A stretch of 64,000 bases of DNA, taken from assembly GCF_023065955.2 (NCBI RefSeq), contig NW_026622852.1, forward strand, positions 10,709,423-10,773,422. The letters run 5' to 3'. Below are positions 48,177 through 60,639 of the stretch, piece by piece (within the stretch, counting starts at the first letter, position 1; the number at the start of each line of letters is the position of its first letter). The position numbers were made by a program, and so were the translations under genes. The notes under the pieces were generated by a model. It was not told the origin of the DNA, searched no databases, and saw nothing but the letters and a program-made list of their open reading frames with translations. The DNA is from Ursus arctos. Its lineage: Eukaryota; Chordata; Mammalia; Carnivora; Ursidae.

Positions 48177-48258
48177 ACTTGTATGTTGGGAGAGGAGGGA
48201 GAGAAGCAAGAAGGAAGAGGAAGAGGAGGGGAGGGAGAGAGAGAGAGGGAGAATTGTG
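48146..48258. repeat. (GT)15 microsatellite followed by a purine-only GA/GGA tract, inside the inferred BNC2 3' UTR
   Basis: 48146-48175 is an uninterrupted GT array. 48187-48253 is nearly pure purine (AGGAGGGAGAG… GAGAGAGAGAGGGAGAA). In the BNC2 transcript these would be an AC array and a pyrimidine tract. Confidence 0.92.
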
Positions 48259-51200
48259 AATGTGTGTGTACATCAGGGAACTTGGTGCGAAAGCCGAGCC
48301 CTTGTACTCCATTTCCCCCTTCACAAGGGATAAACAGGCAATTACGCATCCTTTTATATTTGATGGCCAAGTGCTGAACTGGAAAGCACACTATTAGTTT
48401 GTGTCCCTTCAGGGCCAGGGCAATAAGTAGCCAGGAGAGCTGGGGCTGAAGCAGAGAGGGTGTTGTCTGCTGTTAGTGTGACAGTCTTGTCAGCAGCATT
48501 CACATTACTGGAAGGTAATAAAGTGACAAGTAAGTTATTAGAAAGATATGAGGTGAAATTGAACTGAAGCCTCTCACTGCTCAGCCCCAGCTTTTCCCTT
48601 TCCTCTTTTGTAATGGTCCACTATTTGTTACAAGCGGAGCCTTGTCTTGGTACTCTATATAAAAAAGATTTTTTTTTTTTTTGCAGTTAAGGTCAAATGA
48701 ATTTACAATAACACTTTAGAAAAGAATAAGGGTAGTTTTATAACAACTATAGAATGTTGCTTCAAAAATATATATAGCATTATAAGGAACAATAATCCTG
48801 ATCCAATTTGATGTACTTGTAAAAATGCTCATTAAAAAAAAAAACCCGTTATTAGGCATTTGGAATTTTCAACAAATGCCAAAAGACAGTATTTGATGTC
48901 CAGTTATTGCTGCATGACCACAAGCCTCATCTTGGGCAAGATGTGGAAAGAAGGGGGATGACGGAAGGACAGGAGAAAGGATGGGTGTTTGGGCCAGAGT
49001 GACGTAGACTAATTAACACGTCAGTTTTACCGTTGGATTCATAAACACTAATTGAAAGTAACCATTTATGGGGAGCAAGTCTTCAACTACAGGGAATAGG
49101 GAAATGAGTTTGAGACACATGAGATATGGTCTTAATTCTAACACGAGGAAAACTGCCACATGGTTTAGCTTTGAGGGAAAACAAGAAAACAGAAAAGTTA
49201 CTTTTATGCTTCACAGGAAGGTAAATGAGCTCACATTTTGATCAAGAAGTCTTTAGCCAAGTGGCATTACAATCATGGCTACAGGGGCAAGCAAAATCAT
49301 GGTGGAGAAAATACATTTAAGAGCTCAGTTTGACCACCAGCCTTTTCTATAACCTAGGCGACCCATCAATTCTCTTTGCTTCCCTAAGGGACTCCAGCAT
49401 CACTTCCCACCCACAAAACAAAACCAAACACAAAGAAAAAAGAAAAAAAAAAAAACCCCACAGCTGCGCTTGTTGGCTCTTCTGACACATAAGGAACCTG
49501 TTATTCCATGCAGTTGTCTTTGCTTTCCCCTCTTCCTCAGACTGGGGTGCCGTGCTGCACCGCTCATAGGGAGCTCTGTGGGGCGGGGCCTCGATATGCT
49601 GTCACCCACTGCTAGGCACAATTGTACCAGACCATTCTTCTGCACAAACACTTCCGGTTCATTCACTATTTTCTTTTCTAGCTACCCCAAACCAGGGCAG
49701 GTACCCATGCCTTACTTAGTATCCCTTACTCTGCTTTTGGAAAAACTCATTCCGTCCCATCTTTTTGGCACCTGCCTTTAATGGCTCTCCTTACACACTT
49801 AGACCCTTCTCATTAAAAAACAAAGAATGGGAGGGAGAAGCAAGATCCCTTAATTTAAATATTCTTAGTTTTTAGAGAATGAAATTTTTTGTAATTGTTT
49901 AAAAGTTAAGGAGTGTGCCCTGGGAATGAAAGAAAGTTTCTTCTGTATGATTTGTTCCTTTATGATAGCAGACGTAGTGTGTCTTATTACAGCTGAGTTT
50001 TATTTACTCTGTAAGTCCATCTAATCCAACACTAACAGACTGAATACAAGTTAGGATTGCTCAGGTCAACAGTTAGCAGTTAGCAGCATGTCCAGCCCAC
50101 TCTGGTTACCGGCCTCTTTACGTTTTAATTGCCAGTGGCCCCCATTCTCATTTGCTTGGTACACATCTGGGGTGTGTACATAGGAAGGGGAACAAAAGGT
50201 CACTTTTTATTTGGTGGGAAACTAGTGCTTGGTTTCTCCTGAATAAAATGGGGAGAATGCCTCTGGAACAACAGCCTGTTCTTAGTATATTCAATGATTT
50301 TTTTTTTTTTTAAGAGCACTGTACACACTAACAGGGCTGCTAACCAGTTAAGGGTCTTTCTCGTCTTACTTGAAGGGCCTGGAAATTCATGACCAAAGAA
50401 ATCACACTACAAGGACAGTGGCACCGTTGTGCTAAAAACATTTTCAAAAAAGGTCTTTGTCACGTTGAGAAGGAAAACATTAATACCCTCAAACCTTTAA
50501 AAGGCATCAGGCTGAATTGGACAGCTAGACTAAGATCTGAGATGCGTAACATTGCGTTGACTTATCTCAATACAATTAATAGCAGAACAAAGAATGTCGA
50601 GCTTTTTAATCACATTTTTAAAACCAAATTACGTATCATCTATCCTTTCTCTTGCTCTTTATCGTCCCCCTCCACAGCATGCAAATATTCCCTAAAGCAG
50701 ACTAAGCCTTTCTGATATGTACAAAAACATAGTTTAAAATGATCAAAACAGTAAGTTTCAACATCAGCTAGTGAACGTGCACATTAATAATACTGCCTCA
50801 TTTTCTACCTGTGACAAAACTGTGGTTAAAATCAGTCAAATGGGAAAAAGCTGCTTGGCTGAAAATCTGCATCACTATTAATTTTCAGCCAGCACAGAAC
50901 GGATGCAGCTAGAGAGAAACTATTTCACAATAGAAAACTCCTATGAAAAAACAAGCGAGTAGAAACGGACAAAGACGAAGGGCCCAATGATTAAAACGCT
51001 ATCTCTTTTTCCTTCCCGTTTGCAAATAAGCCTTGGGATCACCATCCTAACTAGATTAACAGTTAAGTCAAAACATTGCACTCAGGCACACACCCAAGAA
51101 CAAGCAACACTTTGGGACGGGAAGCACTGCACATTTCATAATGTTACATTTTACGTACCGCTTCCAGCCACTCCCCCGGTCCCTTTTTAAGCAAATAGGC

Positions 51201-53988
51201 TTTATACTGGAAAGTGTTATTCACCCATTTAGAAGGCCACCATAACATTTGGGCACTTGAGGCACAAAAGTAGTAGCAAATAGGGGAGACGCTTAAAAAT
51301 AAGAGCCAGTTGTCCAGGACTCATTGCCATTTCTCTGACAAATGTCAGGTGAACACATTCATGTTTCCAAGCAAGGGAAATTCTACTTTGAGAGTCTCAT
51401 TAGTTCTGGACTGTTCTAACTGACTATTCACATTAGCCCAGTTTGTGGCAAGTAACAAACATTTGTTCTAAGCCCGGTTCATTTGCTGATGTGACCTGCT
51501 GACAGCTATGAAATTCACTCACTAGGGCTATTTGACCTTTTAGTTGACATTAAATTAAACAGACTAAACATTGATTCTGTACAAGATGAGTTCTAATATC
51601 TCAACCAAGAGTGTAACTTTTAAATATCACTGAAATAAAAATGTGTTATTTTCATAAAATTAGGTGTAATTCAGTCTATCACAATCCAAAAGCTAGTGTT
51701 TCCCTAATCTTTTGTTGGGATACTGAAAAATATTTTTTCCACCCTTTTGACTCGAATCCTTTGGTAGTGGGGCAACAGCGCAACACAGAGCACGCTAAGA
51801 GGACCAAAATGTTTGCAAACAAACTTTCATTATTCTAGTTCAATTTTTCACAAACATACTGTACATAGTCTTATATGGTATAAAACAAAGGAAAACATCT
51901 CTGTCTATTCAATTTAACACAACACCAAAATAAAGCAATTAAGACTTTGGGGAATTCAAAGGTACAAGAAAACAAAAATGGTTATTACTAATTCCTCAGC
52001 TTTTTACCGTAAACATTTGTCATTTAACAGACATAGTGTTTGATATGGTTTCTTTTGTACTGCGAATACTTTTGGTCTTTCCTCACTGGAGAACAAATGA
52101 ATTAAACGAACCCCATAGCATCCTCTGAAGGAGATGAAAAGATGAAGCTTCTAGACAAGTCTAGCTTATCTTTAAGAATCTATTGTTTCTGAAATTTTTA
52201 CAAATAAAAATACTGAATCCTCAACTAATGATGCTTATTTTTGGAAACAATAAATACTGTGAGGTACAATAAATCCTACAGGAAAAATAACAACAACAGA
52301 AATACATTAACAGTTTCCTTTGGCAAATTTAACGGAAGTGAATGCTGATGTGAACACAGAAAAAATAATTACAAAACATATGAAAAATGGAAACAACATG
52401 CAAAGTTCAAACAAAGGGGGTATTTCTAACTTTGAGACCGATGAGAGAAATGTTCGAGGCCATTAAATGCAGAAAAGAAATACATTCTCTTTAAATTATT
52501 GTGTACTGTTAGACAAAATATTCCTTGTTTATCTGTCTTCCCCCCTCCACTTAAAAAAAAAAAAAGAAAAAGAAAAGACAACAAAACACAGTCTGCAATG
52601 CACGTCCTAATGGTTTTGGCTGCAGACTGAACTTGAGTAAATATCATCATTTAGTCAGTATGTTGTGGTCACTGAGGGCTGCCCATGTGGTTAACCAGCT
52701 CAGGCAACATGTGTAAACATCGGAAACAAAACAAAACAAAACAAAAAAGGTTTGGAGAATCGTCTCTCCCTCTTTCTCACTCTCAATTGCTTGGTTTCAG
52801 GCTTGCTTTCATTTCTCTCTGACAAATCATGTGGGGAAACACAAAACACTCAACAGTGAGAGATCCTATTTTAAACCCCCCTTCGTCTGGCTTTTCAGAA
52901 AGGAGTGTTGCTCAATTCAAGTTCAGCACATGTTTTCAAAGCTTCCAAGTACTGCCTCTGTGAAATGTCTTTTGATTTTGTCTATCAAACAGGCCTGAAC
53001 TACTGCAGAACTTGCAACAAATTAGACAGCCATACAACAGACCAACCCAGTTCAGACTTACTTCTTTCTTTTTAAAGGAGAAGGGTTAGGTCCTTGGAAA
53101 AGACTGTTGAACACTTTTACTATATTCAGCTTCGTTCCATAGTGAGTAATTTGGGCTTTTGTATCCTGAAATATTATCCTGCCTCTGAAGGATAAATGCC
53201 TTGGCTGTTTCACACCACATAATTTTGTTTTCCTTTTATGTAACTTAACATATAAGCAAGAAGGATGCAATGTTGATTCTAATAACATTCGGCACTTGAA
53301 AGAATCACCAAGAGTTTTTTTTTTAAAGCGGTTTTCTGGTGGCCGACAAATTGGCCTGTGGTTATGTTGAGTGACTAATTGTATTTTCTTTTCTGGAAAC
53401 TTGTGCAAAGTTGGCAGTTTTGTGTTAACACTAATACTTTTGTTTGGCATTTGTGCCCTATACTGACCAGACCATTTTTATACAAGTGAATTTTTTTAAA
53501 AAGACACTTACTTGAAGTATGGCAATAGTTTAAGGATAAAAAAGAAGCATGGATATTACACATCCCCTTGTAGTGTATGAAAAAAAGTGCATGACTGGAT
53601 TTATGTACTAGTACAGGACATTTTAAAAAATCAGATCTGTGCTGTAAAGCATGCCAGCACCTCTTTACCACTATATCTAGCAGGTAGTAAAAACAAGACC
53701 ATGGTTTTTTTTTTTTTTTAAATGTGCATTAATGCTAACATAAATGAATAGAGCTAGCCAGCAAACTATCTTTCTCCTGCATATCTAACAGCTGGATGTA
53801 ACTGTAAAAATTAAACGAAAGAGTTAAACAACCATCAGTACGATTGCTTTACATCATTGGCCTCTCAAGGCTACATATTTACAGGTGAATCTGCCATGCT
53901 TTAATTGAAGATTCTCTCAAAACCTTAAAGTTCACAAAAGACAACTATAAGAAGTTCCTTTTTTGTTTCTTTTTTCTTTTTTTTCCCT

Positions 53989-54000
53989 TTTATTTTTATT
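53989..54000 (-). terminator. BNC2: Candidate proximal polyadenylation signals (tandem AATAAA) of BNC2
   Basis: The minus strand carries two adjoining AATAAA hexamers about 405 bases past the BNC2 stop codon, next to a long A-rich/T-rich tract. Use of these would give a short 3' UTR isoform. The surrounding homopolymer makes chance occurrence plausible. Confidence 0.3.
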
Positions 54001-54249
54001 TTTTTTTTTGCAGGCAACAGTCATGGGTACAACAAATTGTCCCTCTGGAGAGGACAAAGAATTCTTATTCTGTCAGAATTTGGGCTAGTTGCACATTTTT
54101 TTTGTGTGTGTGTGTACGTGTGTTTTAAGGGTACTTTGTTTTCACCCCCAAATTAAAGTTCCCACCCCTTTCCCAAAACTATAAAGGAAAAAGCAAACAA
54201 TTTCAAAAGCACCTAGTGTTTATCTTCTTGTATCTAAAGAAAAGAGAAG

Positions 54250-54316
54250 ATGTGTGTGTATGTATATGTAGACACAGAGGCGTACATGTGTACACACACA
54301 CACACACACATACACC
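54250..54316. repeat. GT then CA microsatellite close to the BNC2 stop codon
   Basis: GTGTGTGTATGTATATGTAG followed by GTACATGTGTACACACACAC-ACACACAC. It lies about 90-150 bases past the stop in the 3' UTR and can fold back on itself. Confidence 0.9.
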
Positions 54317-54402
54317 CAAGTACAGAAGCACACACTGACTACGGCAGTTCAAACATGTAGGCCATCTGGTGAGAGCTGGCATTTGTAGTGTCCGTTCTGA
54401 GA

Positions 54403-55063
54403 CTAATCTACTGAAGCGAAGGGAATGTTTTTGTGGAGATTCGGGTTCTGACTGTGCCGGTTTCGGCTTCGCACAGAGGAAAACATCATATTGCAACCAG
54501 GGACTTTGCACTTGTGCATTTCTCGCAAATGCACAGTTTTGTAGTGCACTCTCAGAGTCCCCTTGTTGCTGTACATTTTGTGGCAAATGTTGCACATGAT
54601 CCCACCATTGCTCCCGGACAAGCTGTTGAACATCAGAGATCCTGGAACTTCAGCCCCTAGACTGCCAGGGAGGGCAGGGGCCTCGGCCTTGTGTGCTGAC
54701 TCCCCACTGTCACTCGCCCCATCAATGTCGTCGAGAAGAATCCCCTCGTCGCTGCCTGCATCGGACTCTCGGGAGGAATGGATGCTGCTGCTGGACTGCA
54801 GGCTGGAGGTGGTGCTCAGGTCAAGGACCATGTAGTCCTCCGCCATGCCTCTCCCGTACCCATTCAGGTGGGAGTCTTCAGTCCCTGCGGGAGAGGAGGC
54901 GTCTTCCCCGACATCGAGCCCCAAGGGGTGCTGGGCACCATAGATCTTCATCAAAAATTCATCCCGGAGGTCCTTGCTAAGGGAGGGCTGTGCTGAGTCC
55001 AGGCCCATGTCATCGAGTTCTTTGGTCAACAGTTTGCGATGCAGGTTTATGTTGGCACTGTGT
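54403..55063 (-). CDS. BNC2: BNC2 (basonuclin-2), terminal coding exon (C-terminal 219 residues)
   Basis: Basonuclin-2 is a nuclear C2H2 zinc-finger protein, known as a DNA-binding regulator in skin, craniofacial, germline and mesenchymal tissue. The exon opens one base into a codon after a good acceptor (TTTTCCTAG) and reads [12 protein letters not shown], so residues 1 and 8 are the histidine ligands of a finger whose cysteines must be in the previous exon. Residues about 83-122 are a serine-rich then Asp/Glu-rich linker. The last finger pair follows: C157-C160-H173-H178, then C185-C190-H203-H210, the second with the unusual HxxxxxxH spacing of basonuclins. The protein ends KNIPFASVD and a TAG at 54403-54405. 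All ligands are intact and there is no frameshift. BNC1 is the only serious alternative; the linker and C-terminus fit my memory of BNC2 better. The first ATG-like start is not a start: the exon is internal to the protein and continues upstream through splicing. Confidence 0.95.
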
Positions 55064-55090
55064 CTAGGAAAACAAGAGGGAAGGGGGGGG
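55064..55090 (-). other. BNC2: 3' splice acceptor of the last BNC2 intron
   Basis: Read on the minus strand, a pyrimidine-rich run (CCTTCCCTCTTG then TTTTCCTAG) ends immediately before the codon frame that continues into the zinc-finger coding exon. The AG occupies 55065-55064. This places the exon start at 55063, and the junction splits a codon after its first two bases. Confidence 0.9.
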
Positions 55091-56690
55091 GAGGTGTACA
55101 GGGAGTGGGGAGGGGGGAGAAAAAGGAGAACATTTTAAAATTGATTCAGCTTCCACCAGGCATCAAATAAGCACATTCATTGCTAATTACACCATTACAA
55201 AAGCAAACATTTCCCTACATCCTCAGGATTTGGGAATAAGTGGTGGTGGGGAGTGCAATAAGGGGAGCTTTTCATTAACATAATTTTTATAAGAGTAAAA
55301 TTCTTCAACAGTAGGATGAATGCAAACCCATGCACCGTTTTCTCAATGATATGTTAGCTTTACTAGGTAGCAGCATCGGCTGCAGAGAATCTCACGGCAG
55401 AGATTTCAGAATATATATTTAATAGGAAACAGAATATATATTAAATGGAAACTTGCTGCTTGTCTAAACGGAATAATTCGAATTTATACCTAGAAAAAAA
55501 ACACACAAAAAAACCCAAGGCTTTTTTGCCTACAGCGCTTCATTTAGAGGTATAAAAAAGATCAATTTTTAAAAAAGTAAATGGTCTAGGTAATTTCAAT
55601 TTAACTTTAAAACATAATGACATCTTCCCCCTCACCTGTCTATATTTCACATTTCACGAAGGAAAAAATTTAGTTTTATACATTAGCAATTTGAAATAGG
55701 GTTACAGACTATATCCTAAATCCCTTTCCTCAGAATAATTTGGGATCTCAACTAATCTACTAGTAAACTACGTTTCATTTTCAGAAGCGGCTGCAGTTTA
55801 GAGTTGAAAATGCTTTCACTGAGTAATTCAACTTTTAAAATTTAATCCTTTAAAACAAAGCCTGAAAAACAGAAACTGTTTTTTAAAATAAAACCCACCC
55901 ACCCTTTAAAAAATCACACTGAACAACAGAAAAAACCCAAAGGGACAAAAAAGAAAAGAAAACACACGATAAATACCCCCCAAATCAAGCACAATTATAT
56001 GGTCCCCTTATTTTAACGACTGGAATCTGTACTTCTTAGACAAGCAAAACTTTTACTCTACTAAGTGCTTTGCTTGTATATATTAAAAAAAAAAAAAAAG
56101 ATAGGATTTGTCCCACAGCATCCATAGGGATGTCATGATTTACAAAGCCTGATATGTTATTATCTCTCTGAAAACACCCCCCATTTATTTTTAAAGTGCC
56201 CTTGGGCATATACCTCTCTCCACCTGCAAGGCTCACATGTTTGACAAGTACCTAAATTGAAGGCTACCTTTCCAAAAAATAAACCAATAAATAAATACAC
56301 AGATACATAAAGGCTTCTCGATAATGGCAGAAGCTCTACATCTTGAAGAAGTAATTGTGATCACAGAAATGACCTAGAATGGCCAGTATAACATTCAACA
56401 GACCTCCTGATTATAATTAAAACGTATGGAAGACCAAAATGAGTCACTCCATTTGGTGACAAGCATGGCTAATTTCTCAGAGATGGTTGAGAGGTATGTG
56501 CCTCAGAGACAAGAAAGGTAGGAAAGACTTCTCCACCTTTCCACACAAGACAATATATAGCACTCCGGGTGTTAAGGGGCAGAGGGGAGCAGCCCTCTCC
56601 ACACTGCACTTAGGAAGGCTGAGCTTACCTTGTGATAATAAGATCAGCTTTCTAATCTTTTGCTAAATCGATCACAAAAGAAAGCAAGAA

Positions 56691-56698
56691 TGAGAGAC

Positions 56699-56734
<36 letters not shown>
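56691..56734. repeat. (GA)n microsatellite in the BNC2 intron
   Basis: About 20 GA units with two interruptions. Confidence 0.92.
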
Positions 56735-56735
<1 letters not shown>

Positions 56736-57539
56736 ACAAATTCACATTCTAGACATCCGGTTTAAAAAAAAGAACTTAAACAATAAAATAGGGATTTAAA
56801 ATGTTCTGATCACAAAATCATTTTCTGTCATAAGCGATCATCTCATATGCTGTCTTGATGATTTTCAGATCAGCTGTATAATCCAAAAATCATAAATCGA
56901 ATTAAGATAAACCAAATTCACAGCATCATTATCATCCATAAATGAGTTCTACACAGATGCATGCAGGGTGCAAGTATGTGAGTGATAAACAGAAGCGGTC
57001 CCCACAGTCCCTGCTCTGACACTGTTGCTCCCTGTTTCCTTGGTGTCAGATGGCAGATGACCCCAAGTGCAGGTTGCTAAGCAGACTGCAGGAAATGCCT
57101 ACTGCGCGGTCTCTACCCTGACACGCGGGTGTGACGCCCCCAGAGTTATTATAAGGATGTGGAAACAGAGTTACATTGCGTACTACTACTCTATTGATAA
57201 AACAATCTGCCGACCGTAAGTAGCCCCATGAAATCCTACCCCTCTGTTTATTATTTTTAACACCCTCCCCACTTTCTTAATTTCACAAGCACACATTTTG
57301 TGATGACTGTAATCTAGAACTCTGTTGCTTCTCACACATCTGCAGTTACCACTTCCTAGATTCACTGCTGAGAAAACAGCAGCCAGACACACAGCAGTCC
57401 CATCAAGACACACTGAATAAGGGAGAATAAATTAACATTGACAAAAGGACACACTGATCACCCAGATGGACACCTCTTTCCTGAGATGACTTGTGAAATT
57501 ACACATCTCTACTGATATGTTACCAGGAAGAGATGTTTC

Positions 57540-57920
57540 TCTTCATTTCTCACTTACAGCAATAGAAATCTGTAATCTAATTAGATGATGTACCAGCCCT
57601 CAATATCTGTCAACCAAACGATGTGCAGAAATGTGTAGACCAGCTCTGGCACTCTGTTCAACAGTGTCCCTTTTCCGCTGTCAGCAGTACTGTTGGCCTC
57701 TGCTAATATAATTACATTGACTTTTATTCAATTAAGTGCCATCCCTTGCTTAAAAAAAAAAGGCTATTTTATCAATTGATTCAGGTGTAATGCAATAATA
57801 AAGATGAACTCATGGCAGTGCATTAGCTCTGCTGTTCATAACTTCAGTACAAGGGTTCATTCATGGTAGTCGATTTCCATTATGCAACCACAGTTCAAGA
57901 GAATTGATTCTTTTATGCTC
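57540..57920. other. Candidate conserved non-coding element in the last BNC2 intron
   Basis: TCTAATTAGATGATG, GCTAATATAATTACATTGAC, TTATTCAATTAAG, TTATCAATTGATTC and GCAATAATAAAG are homeodomain-type sites in repeat-free sequence. Confidence 0.4.
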
Positions 57921-59967
57921 ATTTCTTAATCTATTTCATTTTTGTTTAATAATCCTCCTAAATACCATATGCAAAACACTTGAAGTGAGGATGGGAAGAA
58001 TAGGCTGTGGAAAGTCGGCTCATTCACCCTCATGGTAGCTGGTTTGGGAGATTTTCTAACAAACTCACACAGTAAGACTGGGGTGGAAAGAGGAAAAGTG
58101 AGAGAAGGAGAGAAAGCAGGCAGACAGATTCTTGAGAGAGTACTAATCCTGTTCCTCAAGAGGTCAGGTTCAGCCTCTACAGAGGAGACAGAAGGCAGCA
58201 CTCGATCTTAACAAAGACCTATTGTTGGACTCTGGAATCAGTCGATCCAAACCATTAATTGTCATAAAACACCGTCCTCATGAGGAGATACAAAGACCTA
58301 GGGTTAACAGCAATTTATAAGTTTATTTGGATCAGCAGAATTAAAGAGGTAAAAAGAAAGGGAAGATGGAAGAGACACGGAAAGAACTCATGCCTACTAA
58401 CCATCAGATGAAGAAAAGAGGACCCTAAAATGGGAGGAAGGCCAGAGAGTGCTGGAAATAGGAGAAAGACCCCTAGCAGAGGAAGCAGTGTGAAGATGTA
58501 TGTAGTAAGTGGAAGGAAGAATTTATGAAGGAACCCAATTTTGAGTTCTCCAGAGACAGAGGTGGTTTTTCTAAAAATGGATTTACTGTATCTCCAGAAG
58601 AGAGAGAGAAATAATCATTAGCAAAAATCTAGATTTTATTCAAACTTATTATATCATACAAGACAGATCATAAACAGTAGGAAAACTCTTTCTACTTGCT
58701 TTGATTAGGTAGGAAATGCCAATACGCAGATGTAAATTCCTCTTGTGGAAAAAAAAATGACTGGGATGGAGAGAGAACATGAGTTCCTAGGTAGAAAGGG
58801 TAAGTATCTGGGCTTAATAGGGATCTGGTGTTAATGAGTACAGACAGTACTACTCACTAAGAGAGGAGTCCAAAATGTAGCCCCAAGAGGGCCACTTTCA
58901 AGAATACAAGCTAAATCTCATTCAACCTCCAGTCTCCTGCAGTAGAGTACTCTGCACATAGGAAATGCTGGGAAGTACTTTTATTTGCCTTCAATCAGTA
59001 AAATGCACGAGTCTTAAAGAAGCTTTTCCCAAAATACACTGAAGAAGAGAAAACAATGATCCCAAGACTAGAAGCACATAACAGAATATTTAAGAAAGGC
59101 ATTGGTAAGACAGTGAAGGGTAATTCTGACCCTATTAATACCCCAGTGTGGTACACGGAAATGCTATATAATTAGGGCATGACACAGTCCTATAACTTGG
59201 GCTTGCTTGGAATTATAACCGCTTCCTCTGAACCTCTGTACTCTTTCCTACTCCCTCCACACTGTGAGTTTACCAAATGCCTTTTGAAAACTTAGATTAT
59301 CCTTAAGAGCAAAAAGTAATGAAGCCTTCGGTCGGGGAGGTCATAAAACCAAACTTAACACTTTGAAATGCTGAGTGGAAGTACTCTAACTGGAGTAAAG
59401 TGGACCACCATTCTTTTTGTTTCTTTAATAAAAATTTTACTTATGTCAATTACATCCCAATTTAAAAAAAAGAAAGAAAACTTTACTATGCAACCCCACA
59501 AGACACCAAATTCATCAAACACAGTTAAGTAAATGCATAAATACAAGTGAGAGAAAGTAAGAGAGAGAAAGCAAATCTTGCTGGGCATTTCTTTCCTCAT
59601 GTCTCTCTTGTTCTCATGCCCAGTTAATACTTAATATCTGACTCATAAAAATTAAAGTTAAAAACATTAAAAAGAAAAAGTGTTTTGAGGTTTTAACTTG
59701 GACTTTGATAAATAGGGAAGGAACTTCTAAGTTCCATGTCCAAATTAGAAAATCAGAATGTAGTCAAAATTGAATAGTGAATCAGACCTTGCATTACATG
59801 AAAAGTTGAACATCTGAATCTTAATTCTTTATCAGTTTCGAACCATTCTAAACTCAGTGAAACAAAATTCTTGACAAATAATTACAATATCTCAGGCAAA
59901 ATAGAATTGAGGCTCCACATTGGATTAATTTTTGTCTTTATTTTCTTGCTTACCTCTGTCACTCAAC

Positions 59968-60054
59968 ACACACACACACACACACCCTCAAATTACACTG
60001 TCCAGAATGATCAGTGATGTATACATAACAGATACCATATATATGGGGTGTGTG

Positions 60055-60094
<40 letters not shown>

Positions 60095-60105
60095 CACACA
60101 CATAT
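59968..60105. repeat. (CA)n and (GT)n microsatellites ending in a palindrome
   Basis: (CA)10 lies at 59968-59986 and (TG)17 at 60057-60090. The latter runs into TATACACACACA, making a 20-bp perfect palindrome at 60083-60102. Confidence 0.9.
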
Positions 60106-60639
60106 GCATATATGAGGATAGAGAAATGAATTTATAACCACTCTGGAAAAATCTAGATGCCAGATTTGAGTGTACTGTGGGATACGGAACAATACTCCTG
60201 AACAGAAATGTACATCATCTATCCAAATCCACAGAAATGAAAAATTAAAACCTCTGCCCCTCAGTAATTCTCTTCTTATCTGGATTGCTCTGACATTATC
60301 TGTTGTATTTAACTCCTCAAAATTTTTGTATTAATGGTAGGAGACTTACAGCTCTGTGAGTTAAATGACATTTTTGACAATTGGCAAAACTAGTAGTTGT
60401 TCTATAGGCTATTATTTAAAGACCCTCTCCAGAAGAGCTGAAAACCATCTTCTAGCTAACACACACACACAAAAACTGAATGTACAATTTTAGTGAATGC
60501 TCAAACAAAAACCACCCCAAAAGAAGCACATATTAAATGCAAGAAATAAAAGCTAAGCAAATTCTTGCAAATTAAAACTATGAAATTCAGTCACTTCAAT
60601 CTCTTTCAATATAAAACAAATCATCCATACTGGTCACGC

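Larger units (their letters stand above)
45022..54402 (-). other. BNC2: Inferred long 3' untranslated region of BNC2
   Basis: The stretch after the BNC2 stop has no splice-supported coding sequence and no carnivore SINE. It holds several A/T homopolymers and short GT/CA runs, as expected of a long mammalian 3' UTR. From memory the human BNC2 3' UTR is also close to 10 kb, which agrees with a distal end near 45.02 kb. Possible Pumilio-type sites on the transcript strand are seen at 53876-53883 (TGTAAATA) and 50716-50723 (TGTACATA). Possible AATAAA signals for shorter forms lie at 53989-54000 (two adjoining), 49999-50004, 48045-48050 and 46112-46117. The exact extent is inference and needs transcript data. 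Confidence 0.7.

Noticed and set aside
48146..48258. GT and purine arrays as a CRISPR-like or tandem gene array
   Set aside because: They are simple microsatellites without spacer/repeat structure.
49577..49590. GGGGCGGGGCC as a promoter in the BNC2 3' UTR
   Set aside because: A single GC box without TATA, initiator or CpG cluster is weak evidence.
52961..52967. A CATTTCA match to the miR-203 seed in the BNC2 3' UTR
   Set aside because: One 7-base match in 9.4 kb is close to chance expectation, and conservation cannot be assessed here.
54403..55029. A 208-codon frame on the minus strand as a complete protein starting at 55029
   Set aside because: The codon at 55029 is TTG (leucine) inside the BNC2 frame. 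The frame continues upstream to the splice acceptor at 55063, so this is an internal exon end, not a protein start.
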